The notes beneath the pieces were generated by a model. It was not told the origin of the DNA. It saw only the letters and a list, made by a program, of their open reading frames with translations, and searched no databases. Source: Gardnerella massiliensis (GTDB taxonomy: Bacteria; Actinomycetota; Actinomycetes; Actinomycetales; Bifidobacteriaceae). Taken from it: 64,000 nucleotides of DNA. The position numbers and the translations under genes were made by a program. The stretch is from NCBI RefSeq assembly GCF_003408845.1, contig NZ_LRTV01000001.1, positions 285,875-349,874 on the forward strand, written 5' to 3'. This document shows positions 40,194 to 50,383 of the stretch, piece after piece (positions within the stretch are counted from its first letter, which is position 1; each line of letters opens with the position of its first letter).

Positions 40194-40253
40194 ATGCGTT
40201 CACAATACAAAATAGAGAGAGTAAACGCGTAGGTTACTTAATATATAGGTTAC

Positions 40254-42578
40254 TTAATCGTTACTGTTACGCAGTGCAGTATATATAATTTTTGCTTTAC
40301 TTTCACCAATTCCAGGTACCTTCTGCAAATCTTCTAGTGAAGCTTTCCTTATTCCTTTTACGGAACCAAACTGAGCAAGCAAACGTTTGCGGTACGCTAC
40401 CCCAATACCAGGGATAGTGTCAAGAATTGAATGCAATGCACCTTTTCGACGTCGAATACGATGATACGTAATAGCAAAGCGATGTGACTCGTCTCGCGCT
40501 CGCTGCAATAAATATAAGCCCTGCGAACTTCTTTTTAAGATTATCGGGTAATCCTCGTCAGGAAGCCACACTTCCTCAAGCTTTTTAGCTAAGCCACACA
40601 CTGTAATATCGTAAATTCCAGCATCGTGCATAGCTCGTCTTGCAGCCTTTGCCTGCTCGCGCCCACCGTCAACCATAACTAACTGTGGCCTATATGCAAA
40701 ACGCTTCTTACTCATATCTTCATAGGAGTTATCTTCGCAGGAGTTATTTTCGCAGGAGTTATCTTCACAAGATTTGTTAGCATTATGCGACGCAGTGTTT
40801 GAAGCAGCATCACTATGACTAAACCTTCGCAATATCGTTTCGTATACTGCACTTAAGTCGTCAATCTTGCCATCACCGTTTTCGCCACGAATAGCAAAAT
40901 GACGATACTCACTTGGACGAGCTAAACCATCTTCGAAAACAACCATAGAAGCAACCTGATAGCTACCGTCTACAGTATTGGAAATATCGTAACATTCAAT
41001 GCGCAAAGGTGCCTCTGCCATGCCAAGTGCTTGCGCTATCTCGTTCATAGCCTCGGTTCGCATTTCCATACTGCTTATGCGATGCGATTTTATGCGCGTT
41101 AAAGCCTGGCTCGCATTATCGTTAGCGCGTTGCATAAGCGCTCGCTTTTCTCCACGTTCCGCAACGCGAATGGTTACTTGAGAACCACGAATACTGCTGA
41201 GCCACGATTCTAATTCTTGTAAACGTTCCTCTGGAATAGCGACAGGAACGATAATTTCTCGAGGCACAGGAGCAATAGGCGCCAATAAATCTTCACGACC
41301 CGTGGTTTCTTGACGCTCTCGACGAATTTTAGTGGCCTGTGCTCTCGACGCAGGGTCAATTGCAGTAGCCTTAGTCGAAGTGTTAAAAGCGTCGCGAAGC
41401 TGCTTAATAGTGACTAGATTGCGCTGTATTTCAGTAGCATCATGTTCATACTCTGCATATACGTGCGTGAGAAGATCGGCTAACAGCTCACCATCGCTCA
41501 TCTCTTCATTGCGTTCTACTGACCAGTTGCGTTCTCCTCGAATCATCCCAGCTCGCACAAAAAATGCGTGGATGGATGCTTCCAAATCGTCACCACATAA
41601 ACCAAATACGTCTGCTTCCACATCATCGTCAAAGACCACGGCATTTTGTTGCAAAACGGTGCTAAGCACTGCAATTTCGTCGCGCAATGCAGCCGCACGC
41701 TCAAACTCTAAATCCTCACTCGCTCGCTTCATTTCACGCGTTATTTGCGCAATATACGAATTACCAATACTGCCCGTAAGTATGCCAACTACATGCTCAA
41801 CATATTCACGATGCTCGCGAGGCGTAATATTGCCAACACAAGGAGCCGAACACTTGCCGATGGAAGCTAGCAAACATGGTCGTCCAGTTCTATGGGCTTT
41901 ATAAAACACGCCTGAAGAACAGGTTCGAATAGGAAATGTTTTCAGCAACGAATCTAAACTATGTCGTAGCGGCCATACTTTTGCGTATGGTCCAAAATAC
42001 AGTGTTTTCTTAGCCCCACGATTGCGAGTAATCCAAACTCTCGGAAACTCTTCACCAACAGATACAGCCACATAAGGGTAAGTTTTATCGTCGCGAAACA
42101 CTACATTAAATCGTGGATCAAATGCTTTAATCCATGTATATTCCAGCGTTAGCGCTTCAAATTCTGTTGCTACAACTGTCCACTCCAAACTGCGGGCAGT
42201 AAGTACCATGGATTGCGTGCGCGGATGCAACTGGTATAACGGTTGAAAATAATTTGCTAAACGATTGCGCAAATTTTTTGCTTTTCCAACGTAAATAACA
42301 CGCCCTTGACCGTCTCGCCATTTGTACACTCCCGGTTTAGCTGGAATATCTTGAGAAGCAGGACGAAATAAATCACGACTATCGCCTAATAAAGGCGCAC
42401 CAAAAGCATTAACGTCACTTTTACTAATTTGATGAGGATCATAGAGATTGTGCTGCGTCTTATGCCAGCAAGAATCTTGATGCGTATCGCAAACGGCATC
42501 ATCAGCGTCACAAACGTCACTATTATCATTGCCACTACTGCCGTAATTATATTGGTTAGTAATGTTATCGTCGTTCAT
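40254..42578 (-). CDS. uvrC: UvrABC excinuclease subunit C
   Basis: Makes both incisions in nucleotide excision repair. Domains in order: GIY-YIG endonuclease (G-V-Y-K-W ... V-I-Y-V-G-K-A-K-N-L-R-N-R, about 80-160), a UVR motif (near 265-300), the RNase H-like domain with D-I-S-N-T and M-V-D-G-G-R-E-Q, and two helix-hairpin-helix motifs at the C-terminus. At 774 aa it is longer than usual. About 75 extra acidic, Asn-rich residues precede the GIY domain, and AAGGAGGTG before the ATG shows this start is real. A second insertion near residue 605-625 consists of five-residue units N-S-C-E-D encoded by a 15-bp repeat. Confidence 0.95.
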   Translation of the reverse strand: MNDDNITNQYNYGSSGNDNSDVCDADDAVCDTHQDSCWHKTQHNLYDPHQISKSDVNAFGAPLLGDSRDLFRPASQDIPAKPGVYKWRDGQGRVIYVGKAKNLRNRLANYFQPLYQLHPRTQSMVLTARSLEWTVVATEFEALTLEYTWIKAFDPRFNVVFRDDKTYPYVAVSVGEEFPRVWITRNRGAKKTLYFGPYAKVWPLRHSLDSLLKTFPIRTCSSGVFYKAHRTGRPCLLASIGKCSAPCVGNITPREHREYVEHVVGILTGSIGNSYIAQITREMKRASEDLEFERAAALRDEIAVLSTVLQQNAVVFDDDVEADVFGLCGDDLEASIHAFFVRAGMIRGERNWSVERNEEMSDGELLADLLTHVYAEYEHDATEIQRNLVTIKQLRDAFNTSTKATAIDPASRAQATKIRRERQETTGREDLLAPIAPVPREIIVPVAIPEERLQELESWLSSIRGSQVTIRVAERGEKRALMQRANDNASQALTRIKSHRISSMEMRTEAMNEIAQALGMAEAPLRIECYDISNTVDGSYQVASMVVFEDGLARPSEYRHFAIRGENGDGKIDDLSAVYETILRRFSHSDAASNTASHNANKSCEDNSCENNSCEDNSYEDMSKKRFAYRPQLVMVDGGREQAKAARRAMHDAGIYDITVCGLAKKLEEVWLPDEDYPIILKRSSQGLYLLQRARDESHRFAITYHRIRRRKGALHSILDTIPGIGVAYRKRLLAQFGSVKGIRKASLEDLQKVPGIGESKAKIIYTALRNSND

Positions 42579-42647
42579 TTATTCACCTCCTTCATTTCGA
42601 TTTACGACTTACGACTTTCGACTTACGACAATTTGAACCAAACTATA

Positions 42648-43115
42648 GTTTATTTTACAATTCGTTTGGTGTGGCGCGAGTTTTGGGAGATTTCTCTCCT
42701 CGAACGTCCCGTCCTTCGTCGCTCTGGCTGTTAAAGGCTTTTATGTCTGCTTCGTTTTCTATGAACGTTGCTTCCTCAGTCCTCTTTTAGTTCTCGTAGA
42801 GAAATCCCCCTAAACTCTGCGTGCTAATCGTTAATAACCGTGTCTATCGCTGAGATTTTTCGATTTTTCTTCTTCGCTCGACTTGTCAGTAGCCTGCGGT
42901 TCTGCGCGACGACCTGCCGAAGCGCTCAAAGCGTAGCGCGCGAAGGCAACTCGGAGCGGAAACTCGCTTAAGTTGGAAGTCCGGGGGACTTCCAACGCGA
43001 GTTTCGTAGCGAGCGCGTCGCAATCCGCGCGAGCGTCCTTCGCTCAGCGCGAAAAATCTCAAATCTCTACCACGCTAATATTCCCACAAATGAATGATGA
43101 CACAATTAAGATGTA
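42648..43115. other. Structured G+C-rich intergenic element between uvrA and uvrC
   Basis: No gene is supportable in this 468-bp core of a 567-bp spacer. It has nested inverted repeats. TGAGATTTTTCG (42851-42862) pairs with CGAAAAATCTCA (43050-43061). AAACTCGC plus GTTGGAAGTCC pairs with GGACTTCCAAC plus GCGAGTTT (42960-43004) around a GGG loop. A further imperfect pair lies at about 42672-42697 and 42797-42822. The part near 42890-43050 is much richer in G+C than its surroundings. The 11-bp direct repeat AACCAAACTAT borders the element at 42637-42647 and 43116-43126. A mobile remnant, a dispersed repeat or a structured RNA would all fit. Confidence 0.6.
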
Positions 43116-43145
43116 AACCAAACTATGAGTGCTGTCACAGGCAAG

Positions 43146-46118
43146 TCAATGCGCAGTAAGCATCGGCTTGAGGAATTTGCCAGTCCAGCTTTCAGAACAC
43201 CTCGCCACTGATTCCGGAGAACCTTCTGCAACCACAGTTCCACCGTTATCTCCTCCCTCTGGACCTAAGTCAATAATCCAGTCGGCAGACTTTACCACAT
43301 CAAGATTATGTTCAATAACGATAACGCTGTTACCTTTATCGACCAGAGACTGCAATACGCTTAACAATTTTCTCACGTCTTCACAATGAAGTCCGGTTGT
43401 TGGCTCATCGAGTATATATACAGTCTTCCCAGTTGACCTTTTCTGCAATTCCGTAGCAAGTTTCACACGTTGCGATTCACCACCAGAAAGTGTTGGCGCA
43501 CTTTGCCCTAGACGAATATAGCCAAGACCAACCTTCACAAGCGTATCTAAATATCTGGCAATAGACGGGTAAGATTTGAAGAACACTGCCGCTTCAGAAA
43601 TAGGCATATCAAGAACGTCGGAAACAGATTTGCCTTTATAAGTAACTTCCAAAGTTTCACGATTGTATCGCTTTCCGTGGCACGCTTCACATTCAACATA
43701 GACGTCGGGAAGGAAATTCATTTCAATTTTTAATGTTCCATCGCCGTGGCACGCTTCACATCGACCACCTTTTACGTTAAATGAGAAACGTCCAGGACCA
43801 TAACCGCGAACTTTTGCTTCGGGAGTTTGGGCGAAAAGCGAGCGAATTTTGTCCCACACACCCGTGTAGGTTGCAGGATTAGAACGCGGAGTGCGACCAA
43901 TAGGATTCTGATCCACATGTACTACTTTGTCACAATATTCAACGCCTTCCACCCGCTTATGTTTTCCAGGAACTATGCGTGCACCGTTGAGCTTATCAGC
44001 AAGGACTGGGTAAAGAATTGAATTTATTAAGCTTGATTTTCCTGATCCTGATACGCCCGTAATGCAGGTGAATACACCTAAAGGTATGCTTACGTCGACA
44101 TTTTTTAAGTTATGTTCACGGGCACCGAGAATGTGAAGCATACGGTTTTCGTCTACAATACGACGTTGTTTTGGTACGTCTATTGAACGTCTGTGAGCAA
44201 TATAGTCTCCGGTAATTGAGCGCTGAGCTTTGATAATATCTTTGGACGGACCTGAATACACTACTTCTCCGCCATGTTCACCAGCTTCTGGACCAATGTC
44301 AACCAACCAATCTGCTTGACGAATGGTATCTTCGTCGTGTTCTACCACAATTAGCGTATTTCCGAGGTTTCGTAAATGGTGCAACGTTGCAATTAAGCGC
44401 TCGTTATCTCGCTGATGTAAGCCAATAGATGGCTCGTCAAGCACATACATAACACCAACTAATCCTGAACCTATCTGCGTAGCCAAACGAATTCGTTGCG
44501 CTTCGCCGCCAGATAATGTTTTTGCAGCTCTTGAAAGAGTGAGATAACTTAAGCCAACGTCGTTTAAGAAGCCAAGGCGAGCGCGTATTTCTTTCACTAC
44601 TTCCGCCGCAATTAAGGCTTGAGAGCCTTCCAAATTAAGCTGATTTATCCACGAAAGACTGCGCTCAACCGGCATATCACACACTTCCGCTATGGAAGTA
44701 TCTGCAACTGTTACTGACAACACTTCTGGACGCAAACGTTTACCTTGACATTGCTGGCATGGTACTTCGCGCATGTAGGATTCGTAGTATTGGCGCATTT
44801 GTTCCGAGTCTGTTTCATCATGCTTACGCATGAGTGTTCTGACTACACCCTCAAAGCCAGTTGTATATTCGCGTTGTCTGCCCCAACGATTTTTATACGA
44901 TACTTGCACAGTAAAGTCGTGCCCGTACATAATAGCATTACGAATATCTTTGCTAAGATTCTTCCAAGGCGTATCCATGCTGAAATTTAAATCTTGGGCA
45001 AGTCCAGATAGTATGTGCTGATAGTACATGCCTGCTGACTTATTCATTGCCCAAGGCTCGATTGCTCCCTGAGAAAGAGACTTGTCGGGATCTGGGATCA
45101 CAAGTTCTGGGTCGATTTCAAGGTTGTATCCAATTCCGGAACATTCTGGGCATGCTCCGTATGGTGCATTAAATGAAAATGTTCTCGGCTCAATTTCGTC
45201 AAGTTCTAGCTGATGATTGTTCGGGCAAGCACGATGCTCTGAGAAGGTACGACGACGTTGAGATGAATTGTCGGGTTCGTCAACGAAATCAGCAACTACC
45301 ACGCCTTGCGAAAGTCGCAATGCTGTTTCTATTGAATCAGTAAGTCGTACTCGAATACCATCTTTAATAACCAGTCGATCAATTACTACTTCAATAGTGT
45401 GTTTTTTCTGCTTTTCAAGAGCAATATCTTCAGCAAGCTCATACATACTTCCGTCAATAATCGCTCGCGCATAACCGTCGGATCGCAAAAGATCAAGAGT
45501 TTCCTTAAATTCTCCCTTACGTCCGCGTACAACGGGAGCTAAAATTTGCAAACGCGTACGTTCTGGCATTGCCAAAAGTGTATCAACCATCTGTTGCGGT
45601 GTTTGTGCACTTACTAATTGACCACACACAGGGCAATGCGGCACACCTATTCTTGCGAACAGAAGTCGTAAATAATCGTAAATCTCAGTGATAGTGCCGA
45701 CAGTAGAACGCGGGTTACGATTGGTAGTTTTTTGATCGATAGAAACAGCCGGGCTTAAACCCTCAATAAAATCTACATCAGGCTTATCCATACGACCTAA
45801 AAATTGACGAGCATACGCGCTTAACGATTCAACATAGCGTCGTTGACCTTCAGCGAAAAGCGTATCAAAAGCAAGCGAAGACTTACCCGAGCCGGAAAGT
45901 CCTGTAAAAACAACCATACGGTTGCGAGGAATCGACAAACTCACATTTTTAAGATTGTGTTCTCTAGCGCCTTGAATAGTTATTTTCCACTCAGCAGGAA
46001 CTTGCGATAAATCGGATATAACCGTCCCGTTATGGGTACACAGCGGAGCGTTATCTAACAAATTTTGTAAAGCGTCCGGCTGCTTAGCGTCCGGCTGCTT
46101 ATTCTCCTGCTGTGTCAT
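43146..46118 (-). CDS. uvrA: UvrABC excinuclease subunit A
   Basis: Damage-recognition ATPase of nucleotide excision repair, 990 aa. Two ABC modules are visible: Walker [10 protein letters not shown] near residue 60 and G-V-S-G-S-G-K-S-S in the second half. Signatures are L-S-G-G-E-A-Q-R and L-S-G-G-E-S-Q-R, each module with a zinc-binding insertion (C-P-E-C and C-E-A-C-H-G-D-G ... C-E-A-C-H-G-K). Near the N-terminus a five-residue unit, K-Q-P-D-A, is duplicated. TTGGAGG before ATG 46118 decides the start over an ATG 4 codons upstream. A LexA box covers its promoter. Confidence 0.96.
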   Translation of the reverse strand: MTQQENKQPDAKQPDALQNLLDNAPLCTHNGTVISDLSQVPAEWKITIQGAREHNLKNVSLSIPRNRMVVFTGLSGSGKSSLAFDTLFAEGQRRYVESLSAYARQFLGRMDKPDVDFIEGLSPAVSIDQKTTNRNPRSTVGTITEIYDYLRLLFARIGVPHCPVCGQLVSAQTPQQMVDTLLAMPERTRLQILAPVVRGRKGEFKETLDLLRSDGYARAIIDGSMYELAEDIALEKQKKHTIEVVIDRLVIKDGIRVRLTDSIETALRLSQGVVVADFVDEPDNSSQRRRTFSEHRACPNNHQLELDEIEPRTFSFNAPYGACPECSGIGYNLEIDPELVIPDPDKSLSQGAIEPWAMNKSAGMYYQHILSGLAQDLNFSMDTPWKNLSKDIRNAIMYGHDFTVQVSYKNRWGRQREYTTGFEGVVRTLMRKHDETDSEQMRQYYESYMREVPCQQCQGKRLRPEVLSVTVADTSIAEVCDMPVERSLSWINQLNLEGSQALIAAEVVKEIRARLGFLNDVGLSYLTLSRAAKTLSGGEAQRIRLATQIGSGLVGVMYVLDEPSIGLHQRDNERLIATLHHLRNLGNTLIVVEHDEDTIRQADWLVDIGPEAGEHGGEVVYSGPSKDIIKAQRSITGDYIAHRRSIDVPKQRRIVDENRMLHILGAREHNLKNVDVSIPLGVFTCITGVSGSGKSSLINSILYPVLADKLNGARIVPGKHKRVEGVEYCDKVVHVDQNPIGRTPRSNPATYTGVWDKIRSLFAQTPEAKVRGYGPGRFSFNVKGGRCEACHGDGTLKIEMNFLPDVYVECEACHGKRYNRETLEVTYKGKSVSDVLDMPISEAAVFFKSYPSIARYLDTLVKVGLGYIRLGQSAPTLSGGESQRVKLATELQKRSTGKTVYILDEPTTGLHCEDVRKLLSVLQSLVDKGNSVIVIEHNLDVVKSADWIIDLGPEGGDNGGTVVAEGSPESVARCSESWTGKFLKPMLTAH

Positions 46119-46198
46119 TGCCGCCTCCAACTAATCTGAATAGTAAAACACTCCTGAAACGCAAACCCCTCAATAAGCGTCTCACTCCATAGCAAGCC

Positions 46199-46227
46199 AT
46201 TATAGAACACTTGTTCGAAAAAGTAAA
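46199..46227 (-). promoter_or_regulatory. uvrA promoter with LexA/SOS box
   Basis: On the minus strand TTTACT (46222-46227), a 17-nt spacer and TATAAT (46199-46204) form a promoter about 80 bp before uvrA. The spacer holds TCGAACAAGTGTTCTA (46203-46218), which matches the actinobacterial/Bacillus-type LexA consensus TCGAAC-N4-GTTCGA in 11 of 12 defined positions. Confidence 0.8.
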
Positions 46228-46302
46228 GTTTACTTGTGCTTGCTCTATCGCAATCAGCGTATGCTATATCACAATTCCCAAAAATTCGTTACCACTACAC
46301 GA

Positions 46303-46308
46303 TATAAT
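46303..46308 (+). promoter_or_regulatory. Candidate -10 of the ABC-F gene
   Basis: A perfect TATAAT, 72 bp before the ATG at 46381. No good -35 is visible. The 262-bp divergent spacer otherwise holds only the uvrA promoter. Confidence 0.4.
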
Positions 46309-46380
46309 GGTTCGTTTGGCTAACAATTTTCTTAGCACACATGCGATAAGCCTACATTTCTGGGGAACGGAACACATATT

Positions 46381-47982
46381 ATGCCTATTGACGCACAAGC
46401 ATTAACCATACAAATTGGTGCGCGCACGCTGTTAAATCCTACCGACTTTCACGTCACTAAAGGTGACAAAATTGGTTTAGTAGGACGCAACGGTGCAGGC
46501 AAAACAACGCTAACCCGCGTCATTACTGGAGAAATGCTGCCAGCTGGAGGTTCCGTACGAGTCAGCGGCGGCTTAGGCTACCTTCCGCAAGATACGCATG
46601 CTGCAGACCCTGAGCAAAGTGTGCTCGACCGCATTATGAGCGCACGAGACATTGCTTCCATAGTGTCACGTATCCGCAAAGCGGAAAAAGAGATGACCAA
46701 TCCAGATCCAGATATCATGACAAAAGCGATGAACCGCTACGACAAAGCAATGCAAGACTTTGAAAAAGCAGGCGGTTACGCAGTGCAATCCGAAGCAATA
46801 TCAATGGCCACCAGCTTAGGGCTTCCACAAGAAGTTATGCGACAATCCCTAGGCACACTTTCCGGCGGTCAGCGCAGACGCATTGAACTTGCTAGAATTC
46901 TGTTTTCTGACGCAGATACGCTGATTCTTGACGAGCCAACTAACCATTTGGACGCGGACTCTATTATCTGGTTACGCAACTATTTAAAACGTTTTGAAGG
47001 CGGATTCCTAGTTATTTCCCACTCCACTGAATTACTTGACGAAGTTGTGAATAAAGTATGGCATTTAGACGCACAACTCGCGCAAATCGACATGTATTCC
47101 ATGGGTTGGAAAGCATATTTACACCAACGCGTAGTAGACGAAGAGCGTAGGCGTCGCGAGCGCGAAGTGGCAGAAAAGAAAGCCGAACGCCTTATGAAGC
47201 AAGGCATTCGCTTACATGCGAAAGCAACTAAAGCAGTGGCAGCTCAAAACATGATGCGCAGAGCCGAACGTTTACTTAGCGAAACAAGCGAAGCACAAAA
47301 ACAAGAAAAAGTTGCTGATATTCGCTTCCCAGAACCAGCGCCCTGCGGACGCACTCCTATTATGGCGAAAGATATTTCTAAGGCCTACGGTTCTAATATT
47401 GTTTTTGCTGGAATTAACCTCGCAATAGACAAAGGTTCTCGCGTTGTTATTTTGGGATATAACGGCGCCGGCAAAACCACAACCTTACGTATTTTAGCTG
47501 GCGAAGAAACGGCAGATACTGGCGAAGTACAATACGGCCACGGCTGCAAAATAGGTTACTTCGCTCAGGAACATGACACCCTGGATTTAGACGCAACAGT
47601 ACTCGAAAATCTCCAGCACGTTGCTCCAAATTTGAACGACACCCAAGCACGATCCATGCTAGGAAGCTTCCTCTTTTCTGGCGACGACGCTATGAAACCG
47701 GCCCGCGTACTATCAGGCGGTGAAAAAACGCGACTTGCGCTCGCAACACTTGTCACATCTCAAGCCAACGTATTGCTGCTCGACGAACCTACAAACAACT
47801 TGGATCCGGCGTCAAGAAATGAAATTCTTAAAGCTATTGCAAAATACGAAGGCGCTATCGTTCTAGTAACACACGATGAGGGCGCTGTAGAAGCATTACA
47901 ACCTGAACGCGTGCTTCTTATGCCGGACGGGGACGAAGACTTGTGGAACGACGAATACCTTGATTTGGTCGCCGAAGAGTAA
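46381..47982 (+). CDS. ABC-F family ATPase
   Basis: A soluble protein of 533 aa with two ABC domains and no membrane part. Walker A G-R-N-G-A-G-K-T-T and G-Y-N-G-A-G-K-T-T; signatures L-S-G-G-Q-R-R-R and L-S-G-G-E-K-T-R; Walker B followed by D-E-P-T-N-H/N-L-D in both. The linker between domains (about 225-310) is long, charged and helical, as in ABC-F translation factors that act in the ribosomal E site. Which subfamily (Uup, EttA or antibiotic resistance) cannot be settled by eye; no antibiotic-resistance-type extended loop is evident. GGGGAACGG precedes the ATG. A decamer repeat runs across its stop codon. Confidence 0.88.
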   Translation: MPIDAQALTIQIGARTLLNPTDFHVTKGDKIGLVGRNGAGKTTLTRVITGEMLPAGGSVRVSGGLGYLPQDTHAADPEQSVLDRIMSARDIASIVSRIRKAEKEMTNPDPDIMTKAMNRYDKAMQDFEKAGGYAVQSEAISMATSLGLPQEVMRQSLGTLSGGQRRRIELARILFSDADTLILDEPTNHLDADSIIWLRNYLKRFEGGFLVISHSTELLDEVVNKVWHLDAQLAQIDMYSMGWKAYLHQRVVDEERRRREREVAEKKAERLMKQGIRLHAKATKAVAAQNMMRRAERLLSETSEAQKQEKVADIRFPEPAPCGRTPIMAKDISKAYGSNIVFAGINLAIDKGSRVVILGYNGAGKTTTLRILAGEETADTGEVQYGHGCKIGYFAQEHDTLDLDATVLENLQHVAPNLNDTQARSMLGSFLFSGDDAMKPARVLSGGEKTRLALATLVTSQANVLLLDEPTNNLDPASRNEILKAIAKYEGAIVLVTHDEGAVEALQPERVLLMPDGDEDLWNDEYLDLVAEE

Positions 47983-48028
47983 TGAAAAGTAATGAAGAGT
48001 AATGAAAAGCAATGAAAAGCAATAAGCA
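47981..48028. repeat. Decamer tandem repeat across the ABC-F stop codon
   Basis: Four exact-phase units of AATGAARAGY at 47981-48020 and a partial fifth. The stop codon TAA of the ABC-F gene lies in the first unit boundary. Most units contain a TAATGA or CAATGA step. Confidence 0.85.
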
Positions 48029-48098
48029 ACAACTAGCAAACAACTAACAGCAACGAGCAAGTAATCGGCTACTCTCAACTTTGCAATAGAATGGTTAT

Positions 48099-50366
48099 GT
48101 GGTGATTGCAACATCCGTTTCTCAAAATTTACCGCCAGAAAAGCGCGCAGGCACTTTGCATGAGCAAAACCAGCGTTTTCATGCTTTTACAGTCGCAACA
48201 ATATGGCATACGTTGCGCATTCCTTTGCTAGTGTTACTGCTCATTGCCGTATGCGAGTGCTCTTTCGGCAATATTCCGTTTTGGACTAGCGTCACAGGAA
48301 GCACCGATAGTGTTGCCGCTCATAATACTTTGGGACCGGGCGTTGTGCGTCTTTCTTCCGGAGGATTGCTTATTACTGATCCTTCTGAAGCATATTTAGA
48401 AGTAACTTCCGACGGAAGCTCACCATATATTCGTTTGCAGCCTGCTACTCTGTCGCACAAAGTTAGCAGAAAAACCACCGCAATACGTAAACAGGCTGTG
48501 AAGCATAAAACTCTTATTGATGATATTCATGTTCGTATTGAAGCAGATCGAACAGTTGGTAAACCACAAAGTACTAATCCCAGGGCATTTGACGCCGCTT
48601 TACTAACACTACCTGAGTCCGCTATTCATAAGCCGTGCATAGTGCGCGTATGGTTGCAACATCCTTTGGGAACGGTACTTGATATAGAGGATGCTCGAGC
48701 GAACGTAAGAGCACCGTTTAGTTGGTCATGGGGACGCGTGTGTCTGCTTGCATTATGCGCTTTTCTTATAGGTTTATGGAATCCTTGGTCGCGACTTTGG
48801 CGCATACAACTCGACACACACAGTTTGAAACAGCGTTGCTTTTTTGTAGCTTCTTTGCTTCCGTTGGTGATTGTTGGGATAGTAACAGTTGTGTGGAATC
48901 TGAAAAACTCCACTCCTTTGCATTTCGACACTGCAGGAAATTACACTTACGACTTTGATCAGTACGCACACACCGCCGATGCTCTTCTTAAAGGACAAGT
49001 ACACCTTAATCTTCCTGTCCCGCGGGAGTTAACGCAGCTTGCAAATCCGTACGATCCCATGGCAAGAAACATGTTGCTCAACCATTCCGTACACAATATG
49101 TACTGGGATTACGCATATTATCAAGGCCACTGGTACTCGTATTTCGGAGTGCTTCCCGCAGTTTTGCTTTTTATGCCGTATCGTCTTATTTCGGGACTTT
49201 GGATACCGGGCGGCGCTATGCTTCCCACTACGGTTGCAACAATAGTATTTCTTATCGGTTTTCTTATAGCAGGATCACTACTCGTTATTCGTCTTATAAA
49301 GCACACCGTCGATCACGCTTCATTGGGAACTGTTTCTATTGCTATAGTCATGTTCTTTATTACCGCGAATACTGTGTACTTGTGGTTTAGAACGTCATTT
49401 TATTCGGTTCCTATGGCAGCTTCACTATTTTTCACTGCGTTAGGATTGTGCTGTTATTGCGGCTATAACAAAACTAAAAAATTACGAAATATTGCGTTAG
49501 GCTCCTTCTTTATATCGCTTAATTTAGGATGTAGACCAACGTTTATAATAGCAATTCTTTTTGCTATTCCTGCTTTCTATACAGACGTAAAAAATAGTAT
49601 TGTTCGTTTACGTAACAGCTTCCACGACTCGCATGACTCTCGTTCGTGGCTTACATCGCTTACTTATCTCGTGTGCTGGATACTGCCCGTTATACTTGTT
49701 GCGATTCCTTTCTGCTGCTACAACATGCTTCGTTTTGGGTCGCCTATGAATTTTGGTAACGAGTATCAGATAACCATTACCGACATGACCACGATGCGTC
49801 TTCCGGCACAAAATATACTTCCGTCCATTATCAGCTACGTCGCCTTACCGTTGCGTATAATTGGAACATTCCCTTGGATTGGCATTCAACCTCTTGCTTT
49901 TGATCGTTGGCAGTATGCTGAACCTATGATTGGCGGCATGTTCGTATTGTCGCCATTGGCATTAGTTGGCATTATTGCCGCTTTTCTTATGCGCAAACGT
50001 TCCAGCAGTAATTTTGCATGGCACACCGTCATAACTGCGTTGGTAGCCGGCAGTATTCTTATTGTTTTTGATAGTTTGAAAGCTGGTGTCGGCTGGCGTT
50101 ATATTGCTGACTTTGCGTGGACTTTCGCATTGGCTGCGGTAGTAGGCGTAACTTTACTTTTAGAACATTTGTTGAGTATGCGACAAGAAGATTGTCTGCG
50201 AAAGAAAGTTGCTTACTATTCGCTTACGTCAGCAGTGGTGGCACTATTAGCATTTTCGCTTATTATTGCTGCTTTAAGTTGGTTTGTTACCGGACGCGAA
50301 GACAGCACACTTCGTTTCAATCCTGATTTGTGGTATACGGTTCGCGCTTGGCTTACGCTCATGTAA
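48099..50366 (+). CDS. Polytopic membrane protein, GT-C glycosyltransferase-like
   Basis: A 755-aa protein. One membrane helix near residue 40 is followed by an extracytoplasmic domain (about 60-200), then about ten more helices. The loop after the third helix reads Y-D-F-D-Q-Y and G-Q-V-H-L, and further on Y-Y-Q-G-H-W-Y-S-Y-F-G-V-L-P. This arrangement of an acidic first loop and aromatic motif recalls GT-C glycosyltransferases acting on lipid-linked sugars, but I cannot name the family. The start is GTG at 48099 (or 48102), with TAGAAT (48087-48092) 6 nt before it and no Shine-Dalgarno. It converges with the aminotransferase with 17 bp between stops; a small hairpin (50369-50385) may end both. 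Confidence 0.7.
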   Translation: MVIATSVSQNLPPEKRAGTLHEQNQRFHAFTVATIWHTLRIPLLVLLLIAVCECSFGNIPFWTSVTGSTDSVAAHNTLGPGVVRLSSGGLLITDPSEAYLEVTSDGSSPYIRLQPATLSHKVSRKTTAIRKQAVKHKTLIDDIHVRIEADRTVGKPQSTNPRAFDAALLTLPESAIHKPCIVRVWLQHPLGTVLDIEDARANVRAPFSWSWGRVCLLALCAFLIGLWNPWSRLWRIQLDTHSLKQRCFFVASLLPLVIVGIVTVVWNLKNSTPLHFDTAGNYTYDFDQYAHTADALLKGQVHLNLPVPRELTQLANPYDPMARNMLLNHSVHNMYWDYAYYQGHWYSYFGVLPAVLLFMPYRLISGLWIPGGAMLPTTVATIVFLIGFLIAGSLLVIRLIKHTVDHASLGTVSIAIVMFFITANTVYLWFRTSFYSVPMAASLFFTALGLCCYCGYNKTKKLRNIALGSFFISLNLGCRPTFIIAILFAIPAFYTDVKNSIVRLRNSFHDSHDSRSWLTSLTYLVCWILPVILVAIPFCCYNMLRFGSPMNFGNEYQITITDMTTMRLPAQNILPSIISYVALPLRIIGTFPWIGIQPLAFDRWQYAEPMIGGMFVLSPLALVGIIAAFLMRKRSSSNFAWHTVITALVAGSILIVFDSLKAGVGWRYIADFAWTFALAAVVGVTLLLEHLLSMRQEDCLRKKVAYYSLTSAVVALLAFSLIIAALSWFVTGREDSTLRFNPDLWYTVRAWLTLM

Positions 50367-50383
50367 AAAATTACGGAAGGTAA

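Noticed and set aside
41332-41904. 190-codon plus-strand ORF inside uvrC
   Set aside because: Antisense to a conserved domain of uvrC; Ser/Ala-rich shadow composition.
42882-42905. PafBC-type promoter motif (TTGTCAGT-like)
   Set aside because: The start matches, but there is no TANNNT at the required distance and no gene follows.
42660-43070. RNase P RNA, tmRNA or 6S RNA in the structured uvrA-uvrC spacer
   Set aside because: I looked for the hallmark GAGGAAAGTCC, the CCA-ended tRNA-like domain and the tag frame on both strands and did not find them.
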